DNA of 64,000 nucleotides from assembly GCA_021029595.1 (NCBI GenBank), contig JAJJOY010000002.1:372001-436000 (forward strand). Direction: 5' to 3'. Below, in pieces: positions 7,726 to 16,534 of this stretch. How positions within the stretch are numbered: position 1 is the stretch's first letter; every line of letters starts with the position of its first letter. Under the pieces are notes generated by a model. The model was not told where the DNA came from, ran no database searches, and saw nothing but the letters and a program-made list of their open reading frames with translations. The DNA is from Hominenteromicrobium mulieris (GTDB lineage: Bacteria > Bacillota > Clostridia > Oscillospirales > Acutalibacteraceae). The position numbers and the translations under genes are program-made.

Positions 7726-9513
7726 TTATTCCGTGTCCGCCGTCATTTCCTGATAGCTTTTATATAAGTCAAAGTAAATGCCCTTTTTCTTCATAAGCTC
7801 CTGATGCGTACCGGCTTCTTCAATGCCCTTATCCGTCAGCACCAGAATTTTCGTCGCGTTCTTGATGGTCGTCAAACGGTGCGCAATCGTGAACGTCGTT
7901 CTGCCCTTCGCGAGCTTTTCGAGCGACGCCTGCACGATACGCTCGCTTTCGTTATCGAGCGCACTCGTCGCTTCGTCTAAAATCAAAATTGGCGGGTTCT
8001 TTAAAAACGCACGCGCAATGGAAATGCGTTGCTTCTGGCCGCCGGAAAGCTTCACGCCGCGCTCGCCGACGTATGTATCGTAGCCGTTTGAAAGCCCCTC
8101 GATAAATTCATGCGCGCCCGCCATTTTGGAGGCCGCAATGACTTCTTCTTTCGACGCGCCCGGCTTGCCGTACTGAATGTTCTCAAACACCGAGCCGGAG
8201 AACAGGTACACGTCCTGCTGCACAAAGCCGATGCGGTCGCGCAGGGATTTCAGCGTCACCGCACGGATATCCTTGCCGTCGATGCGGATGGTGCCGGCAG
8301 TCGTATCGTAAAAACGCGGAATGAGGTTGCACAGCGTCGTTTTACCGCCGCCCGAAGGGCCGACAAGCGCGATGTTCTCGCCCGCCTTTACGTCGAGGTC
8401 AATGTCAGAAAGCACCTCGGTGCCGTCGTCGTTATACTTGAAGCTTACGTGGTCGAACGTCACGTCGCCCTTGACAATGCCGATATCTTTGGCGTCCGGC
8501 GCGTCGCTGATCTCGATGGGCGCGTCCATAACCTGAAAGAAGCGCTCCACGCCGCTCATGCCGCTTTGGAACTGCTCCGTAAACTGCACGATGCGGTGAA
8601 TGGAATTGATGAGCGTTGTGATATACAAAAGGTACGCCACAAGCTGCGAGGGGTCGATGGCTCCGTTCATCATGAAGATGGCGCCCGCAATGACGACCAC
8701 GATATACATGAGACCGTCAAAGAATTTATTGGAGGCTTCAAAGCCGCCCATATACATGTAGCGCAGACGCTTGATGTTGTAAAAGCGCTGGTTGCCCTCT
8801 TCAAACTTCTTTTCTTCAAGCGGCTCGTTCGCGAAGGATTTCACCACGCGCACGCCAAGCAGGCTGTCTTCCACCTGCGCGTTGATCTCGCCGAGCTGTT
8901 GGCGCTGGCTGCGGAACTGCGCCTGCATTCTCTTATTGAAGAACATGGCGGCCGCCAGCATAAACGGCAGCACCGCAAAGATAATCAGCGTCAGCGGCAC
9001 ACTCATCGTGCACAAAATCACAAATGCGCCGATGATCTTAATGCCCGCAATGAAAAATTCCTCCGGACAGTGATGCGCAAACTCCGTGATGTCAAACAGG
9101 TCAGTCGTGATGCGGGACATGAGCTGACCGATCTTCGTGTTGTCAAAATACGAGAACGAAAGCTTCTGCAGGTGTGCGAACATGTCGCGGCGCATGTCGG
9201 TCTCGATCTTTGTGCCCATGATGTGGCCGATAGACGCCATGAAGAACGTCGCGCCCACGTCGACGAGCTTTAAGAAAATGTACAGCCCTCCGATGCGCAG
9301 AATATAACTGAGCGTCAAAGACGCCAGGTCATTGATGCCGCGGTCCGTGATCTGCTGCACGATGATTGGCAACGCCAGCTCGCATACGGTCGTCAGCGCC
9401 GCGCAGAACAGGTCGAAAATGAGGATCCACAGATACTTTTTAAAGTACGGCGCAAAACGGCGTATAAGGCCCTTTTTGCCCTTATTTGTCACAGTTGCTT
9501 CCACAATACCCAT
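7726..9513 (-). CDS. ABC transporter, fused permease and ATPase (type IV exporter)
   Basis: This 595-residue half-transporter has six membrane helices (residues about 28-310) followed by a complete nucleotide-binding domain: Walker A GPSGGGKTT, signature LSGGQKQR, Walker B ILILDEATSALD and the H-loop IAHRL. It would homodimerise in the membrane to export lipid, drug or peptide; the substrate is not evident. The ATG at 9513 has GAAAGG directly abutting it, so initiation at the GTG four codons in is equally possible. It is in line with the SpoVB-like flippase upstream and the reductase downstream. Confidence 0.9.
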   Translation of the reverse strand: MGIVEATVTNKGKKGLIRRFAPYFKKYLWILIFDLFCAALTTVCELALPIIVQQITDRGINDLASLTLSYILRIGGLYIFLKLVDVGATFFMASIGHIMGTKIETDMRRDMFAHLQKLSFSYFDNTKIGQLMSRITTDLFDITEFAHHCPEEFFIAGIKIIGAFVILCTMSVPLTLIIFAVLPFMLAAAMFFNKRMQAQFRSQRQQLGEINAQVEDSLLGVRVVKSFANEPLEEKKFEEGNQRFYNIKRLRYMYMGGFEASNKFFDGLMYIVVVIAGAIFMMNGAIDPSQLVAYLLYITTLINSIHRIVQFTEQFQSGMSGVERFFQVMDAPIEISDAPDAKDIGIVKGDVTFDHVSFKYNDDGTEVLSDIDLDVKAGENIALVGPSGGGKTTLCNLIPRFYDTTAGTIRIDGKDIRAVTLKSLRDRIGFVQQDVYLFSGSVFENIQYGKPGASKEEVIAASKMAGAHEFIEGLSNGYDTYVGERGVKLSGGQKQRISIARAFLKNPPILILDEATSALDNESERIVQASLEKLAKGRTTFTIAHRLTTIKNATKILVLTDKGIEEAGTHQELMKKKGIYFDLYKSYQEMTADTE

Positions 9514-9615
9514 CCTTTCTTTCGTCGGCGCAAAATCGTTTTCCGCACCGCGAAATTCCCCAAAAACTTATAATTTTATTTTATCACAGGCACATGGCCT
9601 TTACAAGACAGGAAG

Positions 9616-11226
9616 TTACTTCAAATGCAGTTTATCCGCCAGTTTTTCACCCTTCGGCAGCTGCACGATCTCCTCGCGCGTGATGGCTTTGGTAAACACT
9701 GCCGCCACAAGGTAAACGAGGATTGCAAGCAGAATAACCGGAATGACCGCGAACTTCTCACTCATAAAGCGCGTGAGCAGCAGATATACGGGGTACGAGA
9801 CCGCGCCCATAATGACAGAAGCAAGGAGCGGACGAATGCCCATGCGCACCACGCTCGGAATTTCCGGCAGCATACGGTGCAGCGCGATAAGGTTCAGAAT
9901 AATCATAACAAGATACGAAACGAACGTACCGACAGCAGAGCCCATGGCGTTGATCTCCGGGATACCGCACAGCACATACACAACGCCGATGCGTACCACC
10001 GTACCGACAATCATGTTGATGACCGGCACGTATACCTTGCCGACCGCCTGAATCATCGCATTCGTAGTGTAAAGTAAGCTCGCCGTGATGACCGCCGGTG
10101 CCATAACGGCGAGCAGCGGCGCGGTATTTGCCGCAAACTCCGGGCGGCTGTAAAGCAACAGGAAGCAAATGGGTTTTGCAAAAATGCACAAACCCGCGGC
10201 AGACGGGATGGCTACCATGAGCGTCATGCGCAGGGAGAGCATGGAAATACGGTTGATTTCGCGCTTTTCTTTTTTTGCGATCGCACCGGAAAGCATCGGC
10301 AGCACGATGGTAGAGATGGGCACGATGACGGCGTTCGGCAGGTCGAAATACTTGCGCGCCGTGCCGAGCCAGCCCTTCATGGCGATGGCGGAGTTCGCGT
10401 CCACACCGGCAGCGCCCTGCAAACGATACATCATCACGGAGGAATCCACAATGTCGAGCGCACTCAAAAACGCAGAGCCGATGATGACCGGCACCGCAAA
10501 GGTCAGGATAGATTTCAAAATTTCACCAACACTCGAAACCTTCGGCTCAAAAGGTGAATAGCGCGTATCGCGCGATTTGCGGAAGTAGTACAGAAGAATG
10601 TACAAAACCGCGAAGAACGAGCCGATGGAAACACCGAGGATCGCGCCTGCCGCGCCAAGCTCCGGCAAGCCGGTGGTCTTCAGGAAATACAGTGCCAGCG
10701 CAATACCGACGAACAGTTTAATGAGCGACTCCAAAACCTGCGAGACCGCCGTCGGCGTCATGTTGGAACGCCCTTGGAAATAGCCGCGCAAACACGACGA
10801 AACGGACATGAAAAAGCACATCGGTGCCAAGGCTGCAATGGCGTACATGGAGCGGTCATTTTGGTTCATGAGCATCGCGAACTGACGGGAAAACACCGCC
10901 ATGACGATGCAACCGACAAGACCGATGCCGGAGAACAGTGTGAATGCCACACGGAAAATTTTATCCGCTTCGCGCTTGCGGTTCTGTGCATACGCCACGC
11001 TGACAAGGCGCGAAATGGCGACCGGTGTGCCGGAAGATGCCAAAACACTGAAAAACACAAAAATGTCATACGCCGTGTTGAAATGCCCCATGCCCTCATC
11101 ATCGAGGAAATTCGCAAGTGGAATGGAGAAAAATATATTGATGAATTTGACGATAAACGTCGCTGCCGTCAAAATTGCGGTACCCTTTAAAAAGCTCTGG
11201 CCTTTCTGTTCCGTCTTCTGAGACAA
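9616..11226 (-). CDS. SpoVB/MurJ-like MOP-superfamily flippase
   Basis: This 536-residue, roughly 14-helix membrane protein of the polysaccharide/lipid II flippase group has the motif RGYFQGRSNMTPTAVSQVLE, typical of SpoVB/YtgP proteins. Members move lipid-linked cell-wall precursors such as lipid II across the membrane, either in growth (MurJ/Amj role) or in spore cortex formation (SpoVB). Which role applies here cannot be decided. The start is a TTG at 11226 with GGGAG about 10 bases upstream; no ATG fits. Its own promoter is likely at 11315-11344. Confidence 0.85.
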   Translation of the reverse strand: MSQKTEQKGQSFLKGTAILTAATFIVKFINIFFSIPLANFLDDEGMGHFNTAYDIFVFFSVLASSGTPVAISRLVSVAYAQNRKREADKIFRVAFTLFSGIGLVGCIVMAVFSRQFAMLMNQNDRSMYAIAALAPMCFFMSVSSCLRGYFQGRSNMTPTAVSQVLESLIKLFVGIALALYFLKTTGLPELGAAGAILGVSIGSFFAVLYILLYYFRKSRDTRYSPFEPKVSSVGEILKSILTFAVPVIIGSAFLSALDIVDSSVMMYRLQGAAGVDANSAIAMKGWLGTARKYFDLPNAVIVPISTIVLPMLSGAIAKKEKREINRISMLSLRMTLMVAIPSAAGLCIFAKPICFLLLYSRPEFAANTAPLLAVMAPAVITASLLYTTNAMIQAVGKVYVPVINMIVGTVVRIGVVYVLCGIPEINAMGSAVGTFVSYLVMIILNLIALHRMLPEIPSVVRMGIRPLLASVIMGAVSYPVYLLLTRFMSEKFAVIPVILLAILVYLVAAVFTKAITREEIVQLPKGEKLADKLHLK

Positions 11227-11314
11227 ATTGAAATCACTCCCATATCAAAATCGTAAATTGCCGCATTGAAACGCATTTAGGAAGCCTGAACAGCACGCAA
11301 AATACGTACAAAAT

Positions 11315-11344
11315 AGTATACCATACTTTCCCCCTGTTTCGCAA
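11315..11344 (-). promoter_or_regulatory. Likely sigma-A promoter of the flippase gene
   Basis: Read on the minus strand: -35 TTGCGA, an 18-base spacer, and -10 TATACT, about 90 bases upstream of the TTG start at 11226. The -10 is strong and the spacer is one base long. Confidence 0.55.
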
Positions 11345-11379
11345 GGAAACGGGCTTAAAATGTGCGCGATGAAAGCAAA

Positions 11380-11408
11380 GATCCCCTGTGCAAAACGCAC
11401 AGAGGATC
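11380..11408 (-). terminator. Terminator after trkH
   Basis: A 12-bp stem GATCCTCTGTGC/GCACAGGGGATC (one G-U pair) with a 5-base loop lies six bases after the trkH stop and is followed by TTTGCTTTC on the minus strand. Confidence 0.65.
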
Positions 11409-11413
11409 CAAAA

Positions 11414-12787
11414 TCACCCGATCAGCATTCTGCCCTCCGGCAGAACGGAACCGCTTTTCTTTTTGCGCATTAAAATCGCCACGCCGAATGAGACAGGGCC
11501 TACGCGGCCGATGAACATCGTCAGCGTCAGGGCAAGCTTTGCAAGCGGATGCAGCGTCGGGGTCAGGCTTGCGCTGAGGCCGACCGTCGCAAAGGCGGAA
11601 ACAGCTTCGATTATCGCATCCAATATGGAAACACCGTGGTGCAGCGCTAAAATGAGACTCACGTTCAAAACGGAGACCACAAGGGCGAACGCCACGACCG
11701 TAAGGGACTTGTACACCATACCGGGGTCAAAACGGTGGCGTAGGAACGTAGTGGTGTCTTCGCCGCAAAGAGTGGATTTCACCGCCGCAAACAGCACCAC
11801 AAGCGTCGTCACCTTAATGCCGCCCGCCGTGGAGCCCGGGCAGCCGCCGATGAACATCAAGAACGACGTGAGGAGCTTTGCACCATCCGTTTCCTGCTTA
11901 ATGCTGACGGAAGCAAAGCCCGCCGTGCGCGTGTTGACCGACTGAAAAAACGCCGCGTTCAGCTTTTCAAAGAAGTTTAAATCACGGTATGTATTGTTGT
12001 ACTCAAGGATAAACAGCATCACCGTACCGAAAACCAGAAGCGTCAAAGATGCACGCAGGCAGACCTGCGCGTGAAAGCTCAGCTTTTCCACGTGCTGCCG
12101 GTGCAGGCGCGTCGAGATTTTCTTGCGGTAAATATCCTGAAACACCACAAAGCCCGTGGAGCCGATGATGATAAGCATTGCAATCGTCAGTGTGACGAGC
12201 GGGTCGCCGTTAAAGGCCGATAAACTTGAATTGCCGGGGATGAAGCTTAAAATATCGAAGCCGGCGTTGCAGAACGCCGAGACGGAGACGAACACCGAGG
12301 CCCATGCGCCGAGCCCGCCATAGAGCGGCACGAAGCGAGCCATGAGCAGAAGCGCGCCGAGAGATTCCACCGCAAACGTAAACGCAACCACGATGCGCAG
12401 CAGCGAGATGACATCCAAATTGCTGCCGCCGGCGCTTTCGCGGGCGAGTACAAGGTGGCGAATGCCGATGCGGCGGCGGACGAGCAGCGTGAGACCCGTT
12501 GCAAACGCGGCAAGGCCGAGGCCGCCGCACTGAATGAGCACAAGCAGAACGCCCTGCCCGAAATACGACCAGTGTATAAACGTGTCATACACGGAAAGGC
12601 CCGTGACACACGTGGCGGAGGTCGCCGTGAAAAGCGCGTCCACAGGGTTTGTGAACCGCCCGCTTTTCGCCGAGATTGGCAGCGTGAGCAACACGGTGCC
12701 GATAAAAATAAGTATCACAAAGCTGACGACGAACATGCGCGTGGGTGACGTACGCTTTACTATTTTTTGTAATCTGCTCGTTTTCAT
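11414..12787 (-). CDS. TrkH/KtrB-family potassium transporter, membrane subunit
   Basis: This 457-residue protein has the four-fold M1-P-M2 architecture of the Trk/Ktr/HKT superfamily. Selectivity-filter-like segments are visible as SATCVTGLSVYD, SAFCNAGFDIL, TRTAGFASV and SAFATVGLSASLTP, plus GGCPGSTAGGIK between the last repeats. It mediates potassium (or sodium-coupled) uptake. The usual cytosolic RCK subunit (TrkA/KtrA) is not in this window and must be encoded elsewhere. It follows queT by 40 bases, so it may be read through from the riboswitch-controlled promoter. Confidence 0.92.
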   Translation of the reverse strand: MKTSRLQKIVKRTSPTRMFVVSFVILIFIGTVLLTLPISAKSGRFTNPVDALFTATSATCVTGLSVYDTFIHWSYFGQGVLLVLIQCGGLGLAAFATGLTLLVRRRIGIRHLVLARESAGGSNLDVISLLRIVVAFTFAVESLGALLLMARFVPLYGGLGAWASVFVSVSAFCNAGFDILSFIPGNSSLSAFNGDPLVTLTIAMLIIIGSTGFVVFQDIYRKKISTRLHRQHVEKLSFHAQVCLRASLTLLVFGTVMLFILEYNNTYRDLNFFEKLNAAFFQSVNTRTAGFASVSIKQETDGAKLLTSFLMFIGGCPGSTAGGIKVTTLVVLFAAVKSTLCGEDTTTFLRHRFDPGMVYKSLTVVAFALVVSVLNVSLILALHHGVSILDAIIEAVSAFATVGLSASLTPTLHPLAKLALTLTMFIGRVGPVSFGVAILMRKKKSGSVLPEGRMLIG

Positions 12788-12805
12788 AAACTCCGACCGA
12801 CTTTC

Positions 12806-12821
12806 TCCGGGCGCGCCCGGA
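12806..12821. repeat. Perfect 16-bp palindrome between queT and trkH
   Basis: TCCGGGCGCGCCCGGA is its own reverse complement and sits in the 40-base queT-trkH gap. As RNA it could form a short hairpin just before the trkH ribosome binding site. There is no U-tract, so termination is unlikely; it may tune the queT-to-trkH ratio. Confidence 0.4.
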
Positions 12822-12827
12822 ACAGAT

Positions 12828-13367
12828 TTATGCCAACATGAGTTCGCTGATCTTCGTGCGGCGCAGCGCCATCATCAGCGGCACGCCGAGCACATAGCAG
12901 ACGATGAGCTCGCCGATGCCGACCGAAACGGCACCCGCGATGAAGCCTGCAAGGGAGAGATTGCCGAAAGCAAACGTGCCGTTATCCGCAAGGCAAGCCA
13001 CTTCAAAGCCAACAATGAGGGCGTTGAAAATGACCGGCGGCAGCGGCGCCAAAACCGGGATCTCCTTCCAGCGAATGTTGCGTACAAGGTAAGAAAAAAT
13101 GCCCGCAAGCAGCGTTGCAAGCGTGCCGAACACCCAGTCTACGACGCCGAGCGGACTTGCAAGGTTCGAGATGAGGCAGCCGACGGCAAGCCCGGGGATG
13201 GCGGCCGGCGTAAAGGCCGGGAGCACCGTTAAGGCTTCCGAAAAGCGGAACTGCACCGCGCCAAACGCCAGATTCATGGCGGCAGCGGCGTAAGTGAGGA
13301 CAGCATACAGCGCCGCAATCACGGCGCTGAGCGCCAGAAAGCGGACTTTTGAGGTTTTCTTATTCAT
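12828..13367 (-). CDS. queT: QueT-family queuosine-precursor ECF transporter S component
   Basis: This 179-residue, roughly six-helix membrane protein contains GAVQFRFSEALTVLPAFTPAAIPGLAVGC, a segment highly typical of QueT (with GVVDWVFGTLATLLAG after it). QueT is the substrate-binding S component that works with a shared ECF module (EcfA, EcfA', EcfT) to import preQ1/queuine precursors. No ECF module is in the window. The identification is strengthened by the candidate preQ1-I aptamer in its leader. The start at 13367 has AAAGGAA upstream. Confidence 0.9.
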   Translation of the reverse strand: MNKKTSKVRFLALSAVIAALYAVLTYAAAAMNLAFGAVQFRFSEALTVLPAFTPAAIPGLAVGCLISNLASPLGVVDWVFGTLATLLAGIFSYLVRNIRWKEIPVLAPLPPVIFNALIVGFEVACLADNGTFAFGNLSLAGFIAGAVSVGIGELIVCYVLGVPLMMALRRTKISELMLA

Positions 13368-13408
13368 TTCAGCATTCCTTTCCGCGGTCCGGGAGCCGCC
13401 CCGGCCGC

Positions 13409-13446
13409 GCTAGTTTTGTTTAAGGTCAGGATGTCACGACTGACCG
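13409..13446 (-). promoter_or_regulatory. Candidate preQ1-I riboswitch in the queT leader
   Basis: On the minus strand: stem GGTCAG (13445-13440), loop TCGTGACATC (13439-13430), stem CTGACC (13429-13424), then the A-rich tail TTAAACAAAACTAGC (13423-13409). This closely parallels the known class I preQ1 aptamer from Thermoanaerobacter, in stem, UCG-starting loop and the UUAACAAAAC tail. It precedes a transporter of the same metabolite. A GC-rich hairpin (about 13408-13382) follows and ends next to the ribosome binding site with no U-run, which suggests control of translation. Confidence 0.8.
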
Positions 13447-13479
13447 TGCTGCACAAATGGGCGTACAGCAACAGGATAT

Positions 13480-13508
13480 AGCATAAGCAATTTAGGACGA
13501 AAAGTCAA
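13480..13508 (-). promoter_or_regulatory. Sigma-A promoter of queT
   Basis: On the minus strand: -35 TTGACT (13508-13503), 17-base spacer, -10 TATGCT (13485-13480). Transcription would start near 13473 and run through the preQ1-like aptamer. Confidence 0.7.
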
Positions 13509-13822
13509 GCGTTTCGGGGATATTCTACCGATTATTGAAAAATGTCGGATTTGTAATCGAAATTTGTTCGTTTTTGAACATGGACAGGCGGTTTTCATGG
13601 ACATTGTTGATTACATAAACGAAGTTGACCGCAGCAATCGTGAACAGGAAGCCGCTTACCATGTGACGCTTTAAAAGCGGGACTTTCGGATTCCGCTGTG
13701 TGTTTTATGCTCGCCCCCTCTTTTACGCCGCGGCTTGCTTCATTTATACCATATCACGGGGGATTACAACGAAAATATACACTTTTGTGGGTTATTACAG
13801 AAGCGGGACGGTTTCTATATGC
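13509..13822. other. Gene-free stretch with no convincing feature
   Basis: No gene is called here. The only open reading start on the plus strand is ATG at 13597, giving 25 codons (MDIVDYINEVDRSNREQEAA and on to 13674), with a weak AGGCGG site. It has no recognisable family and could be a gene remnant. The rest appears to be spacer between the amino-acid ABC operon terminator and the queT promoter. Confidence 0.4.
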
Positions 13823-13863
13823 AAAAAGCCCCTGCCCGCAGTGAAACACGGATAGGAGCTTTG
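13823..13863 (-). terminator. Terminator of the amino-acid ABC operon
   Basis: On the minus strand an AAGCTCCT/AGGGGCTT stem (one G-U pair) with inner pairing ends in TTTTT, about 22 bases after the substrate-binding protein stop. Confidence 0.6.
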
Positions 13864-13884
13864 TTTTGCTGAATTTACTTTAAA

Positions 13885-14757
13885 TTACTCTTTGGAGATG
13901 TCGGTGCCGAAGTATTTTTCGGAGAGAGCGGTAAGGGTGCCGTCCTCACTCATTTCCTTCAGCGCGTCGTTGACGGCTGCGAGCAGCGTTGCGGTGTCGT
14001 CGCCCTTACGGATCGGAATGGCGACCTTTTCGACTTCATCGGAGAACGTAGCAATCTTGATGTTCGCTTCCGGGTGCTCCTTTACGTAGTCTGCGAATAC
14101 GACTTCTGCGTTCAGGGTCGCATCGATACGGCCGGAGAGCAGGAGCTCGATGGTCTGGTTGAGGTCGTCCACGCCCGTGACCGTTGCGCCGTGGGCTTCT
14201 GCCTGCGTTGCGTAGGTGCTGGAAATGGTATTGGCGGTCGTTTTGCCCTCGAGATCTTCCATGGAGTTGATCTCATCGTAATCGCCGCGCACGATAACAG
14301 CGGTGCGGTTATATGCATACGGGGTAGAGAAGTTGTACTTTTCCGCGCGCTCTTCGGTGACGCCTACGCCGTTGACCATGATGTCATAACGGCCGTCATC
14401 AAGACCGGCAAGCAGGCCGTCCCACTCGCCCTCGACAAAGTTGACCTCTACGCCGAGCTTTTTTGCGATGTTCTGCGCAACTTCTACGTCATAGCCGACA
14501 AGGTTATCATCGGCATCGTGGTATGTCCACGGCGCCCAAGTGCCTTCCATCGCGACCGTGATGGTGCCCTTTTCCTTGATCTGCGCGAGCAGGTCGTTTT
14601 CTTCCGCTGCGGAAGACTCGCTTTCTGCTTCGCTCGATGCAGAGGAAGCATCGCTGCTGCTTGCCGCACCGGACGTTGTGCCGCCCGAGGAGCAACCCGT
14701 AAGCACGACTGCCGTGAGCATCAGCACAGCCATAAGTAAAGAAAGTGTTCTTTTCAT
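13885..14757 (-). CDS. Amino-acid ABC transporter substrate-binding lipoprotein
   Basis: This 290-residue SBP_bac_3 (family 3) protein begins with a lipoprotein signal ending in the lipobox LTGC (Cys at residue 22), then a Ser/Ala-rich linker. The binding domain includes GTITVAMEGTWAPWTYHD and GYDVEVAQNIAKKLGVEV. The overall pattern is that of cystine or polar amino-acid binding proteins, but specificity is not certain. It is anchored outside the membrane and feeds the permease at 15560. It is the last gene of the operon, with its own AAGGAG site 56 bases after the ATPase gene. Confidence 0.92.
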   Translation of the reverse strand: MKRTLSLLMAVLMLTAVVLTGCSSGGTTSGAASSSDASSASSEAESESSAAEENDLLAQIKEKGTITVAMEGTWAPWTYHDADDNLVGYDVEVAQNIAKKLGVEVNFVEGEWDGLLAGLDDGRYDIMVNGVGVTEERAEKYNFSTPYAYNRTAVIVRGDYDEINSMEDLEGKTTANTISSTYATQAEAHGATVTGVDDLNQTIELLLSGRIDATLNAEVVFADYVKEHPEANIKIATFSDEVEKVAIPIRKGDDTATLLAAVNDALKEMSEDGTLTALSEKYFGTDISKE

Positions 14758-14812
14758 GTTCTCTTACTCCTTTGCTTAAGTAGGATAAATATGGATAACG
14801 GACTGACAAAAA

Positions 14813-15556
14813 TCAATCCATGTCTCCCTGAATGGTGCGCAGGAACGCTTTTGTGCGTTCCTCCTTCGGGTTCTCGAAAAATTCTTTCGAGGAGCCTTGC
14901 TCGACGATAACGCCGTCTTCCATGAAGATGACCTTGTTTGAGACCGTGCGGGCAAAGCCCATTTCATGTGTGACGACGAGCATCGTCATGCCCTCATTTG
15001 CGAGGTCGCGCATGACGGAAAGCACTTCGCCGGTGAGCTCCGGGTCAAGCGCACTCGTCGGCTCATCGAAGAAGATAATCTCCGGGTTTGTCGCAATGGC
15101 GCGGGCAATGGCAACGCGCTGCTGCTGGCCGCCGGAAAGCTGCGAGGGGTAATAATCGTAACGGTCGGAAAGACCGACCTTGTCGAGCGCTTTTTTGCCG
15201 ATCTCAATGGCTTCCGCCTTGTGCATTTTGCGGGCGACGATGAGACCCTCTGTGACGTTCTGCAGCGCTGTTTTATTTAAAAACAGATTGTAGTTTTGGA
15301 ACACGAACGCCGTTTTGCGGCGCAGGCGCGCAATCTCTTTTTTGGTGATCTTATCGAATTCGAATTTTTCGTTGTCGAAGATCAGCGTGCCGCTGTCGGC
15401 TTTTTCGAGGAAGTTTATGCAGCGCAGGAGGGTTGTTTTACCGGAGCCGGACGGGCCGATGATGGCAACCACATCGCCCTGCTCCACGTCGAGATCGACG
15501 CCGCGCAGCACATGCAGATCGCCGAAGGATTTTTTAATGTCCAGAATTTGCAGCAT
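14813..15556 (-). CDS. Polar amino-acid ABC transporter ATP-binding protein
   Basis: This 247-residue ATPase powers the importer. Walker A is GPSGSGKTT, the signature is [14 protein letters not shown], Walker B is [12 protein letters not shown], and the H-loop is [10 protein letters not shown]. This is the GlnQ/TcyC type. It begins four bases after the permease stop, so translation is probably coupled. Confidence 0.95.
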   Translation of the reverse strand: MLQILDIKKSFGDLHVLRGVDLDVEQGDVVAIIGPSGSGKTTLLRCINFLEKADSGTLIFDNEKFEFDKITKKEIARLRRKTAFVFQNYNLFLNKTALQNVTEGLIVARKMHKAEAIEIGKKALDKVGLSDRYDYYPSQLSGGQQQRVAIARAIATNPEIIFFDEPTSALDPELTGEVLSVMRDLANEGMTMLVVTHEMGFARTVSNKVIFMEDGVIVEQGSSKEFFENPKEERTKAFLRTIQGDMD

Positions 15557-15559
15557 AAC

Positions 15560-16237
15560 TCAGCCCTCCTTGTGTCCGTAAGACGCGAGCTTCTTTTCGC
15601 CAAAGCGCTGCACCCAAGTGAGCACCGTAGAGAAAATGAGGTATATAAGGCCGACCTCAAGGTATAAAAGTAGCGGCTCATACGTGCGCGCCACGATACG
15701 CTGTGTGACCATGAACATTTCCGTTACGGTGATGTTCGCCGCAAGGGAGGTGTCCTTGACCATGGAGATGAGCGAGTTGGAAAGCGGCGGGAACGCCGTG
15801 CGCATGGCCTGCGGCAGCACAATGCGGAAAATGGTCTGGAGATAGGTAAGCCCCACGCACTGACCGGCTTCAAGCTGACCCTTCGGCACGGATTCAAGCG
15901 CAGCGCGGATGGTCTCGGCACAATACGCGCCCTCATTCAGGGAAAACACGATAACTGCCGCCGGAAACGGATCAAGCAAAATGCCGACGCGGGAAAGGCC
16001 GAAGAACACAACGAACAGCTGCACGAGCAGCGGCGTACCGCGGAAGATCCAAATGTAAAAACGCGCGATCTGCTTTAAGACCTTCACATTTGCGAACTGC
16101 ACCAGCGCCATAATGACCGCGATAATGAGTGCAAAGGTGAACGAAATGACAGTGAGCGGAATGGTGACCGTCAGGCCGGGGATGAGAATTTTCGGAAAGG
16201 AGTCTATAAAAAGCTCCCATAAACGTCCGCTGAACAT
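15560..16237 (-). CDS. Polar amino-acid ABC transporter permease
   Basis: This 225-residue HisM/GlnP-type permease has four or five membrane helices, the family segment IFRGTPLLVQLFVVFF and the ATPase-contact loop EAGQCVGLTYLQTIFRIVLPQAMR. It is first in the operon permease-ATPase-binding protein. It has an AGAGGGAAG site before the ATG and a near-perfect promoter upstream at 16310-16338. Glutamine-rich or cystine specificity cannot be told from the permease. Confidence 0.94.
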   Translation of the reverse strand: MFSGRLWELFIDSFPKILIPGLTVTIPLTVISFTFALIIAVIMALVQFANVKVLKQIARFYIWIFRGTPLLVQLFVVFFGLSRVGILLDPFPAAVIVFSLNEGAYCAETIRAALESVPKGQLEAGQCVGLTYLQTIFRIVLPQAMRTAFPPLSNSLISMVKDTSLAANITVTEMFMVTQRIVARTYEPLLLYLEVGLIYLIFSTVLTWVQRFGEKKLASYGHKEG

Positions 16238-16309
16238 AGCTTTTGTTCTTCCCTCTTTCTGAAAACGAATTTCAATATAAATATACGCCCTGTACTTTAC
16301 TTGAAGTTT

Positions 16310-16338
16310 AGTATACCCGTGATGGGGTAAAATGTCAA
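16310..16338 (-). promoter_or_regulatory. Consensus promoter of the amino-acid ABC operon
   Basis: On the minus strand: -35 TTGACA (exact consensus), 17-base spacer, -10 TATACT. The leader is about 65 bases. No T-box or known riboswitch is visible in it. Confidence 0.75.
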
Positions 16339-16419
16339 ATACCTATAATGGATTGAACCACATGCTTTTCGGGCATAGTATACCTTTTTCGTATGGTTTC
16401 AAATGCAACTGAAAAAACC

Positions 16420-16451
16420 GGGTCTCCCAAACGGCAAGCAAAGCGACCGTT
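16420..16451 (+). repeat. Possible remnant of the three-hairpin element
   Basis: GGGTCTCCCAA at 16420-16430 is identical to bases 73-83 of copy A (the right arm of its second hairpin). It runs directly into a weak AACGG/CCGTT hairpin (16430-16451), followed by TTAGAAAGAC, which resembles the tails of copies C and D. The left arm of the second hairpin and the first hairpin are missing. Confidence 0.35.
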
Positions 16452-16467
16452 AGAAAGACACACATGC

Positions 16468-16497
16468 AAAAAGGGACAGCACAGCGCTATCCCTTTT
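16468..16497 (-). terminator. Terminator after the GH3 gene
   Basis: On the minus strand a 12-bp stem AAAAGGGATAGC/GCTGTCCCTTTT (one G-U pair) ends in a T-run. It lies 38 bases after the GH3 stop codon. Confidence 0.75.
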
Positions 16498-16534
16498 CGA
16501 GTATTCAACTTTTGAATTTAAATCGGTTCAAAAC

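Noticed and set aside
13597-13674. 25-codon plus-strand frame in the queT-ABC gap
   Set aside because: Very short, poor ribosome binding site, no promoter and no family; mentioned only as content of the gap.
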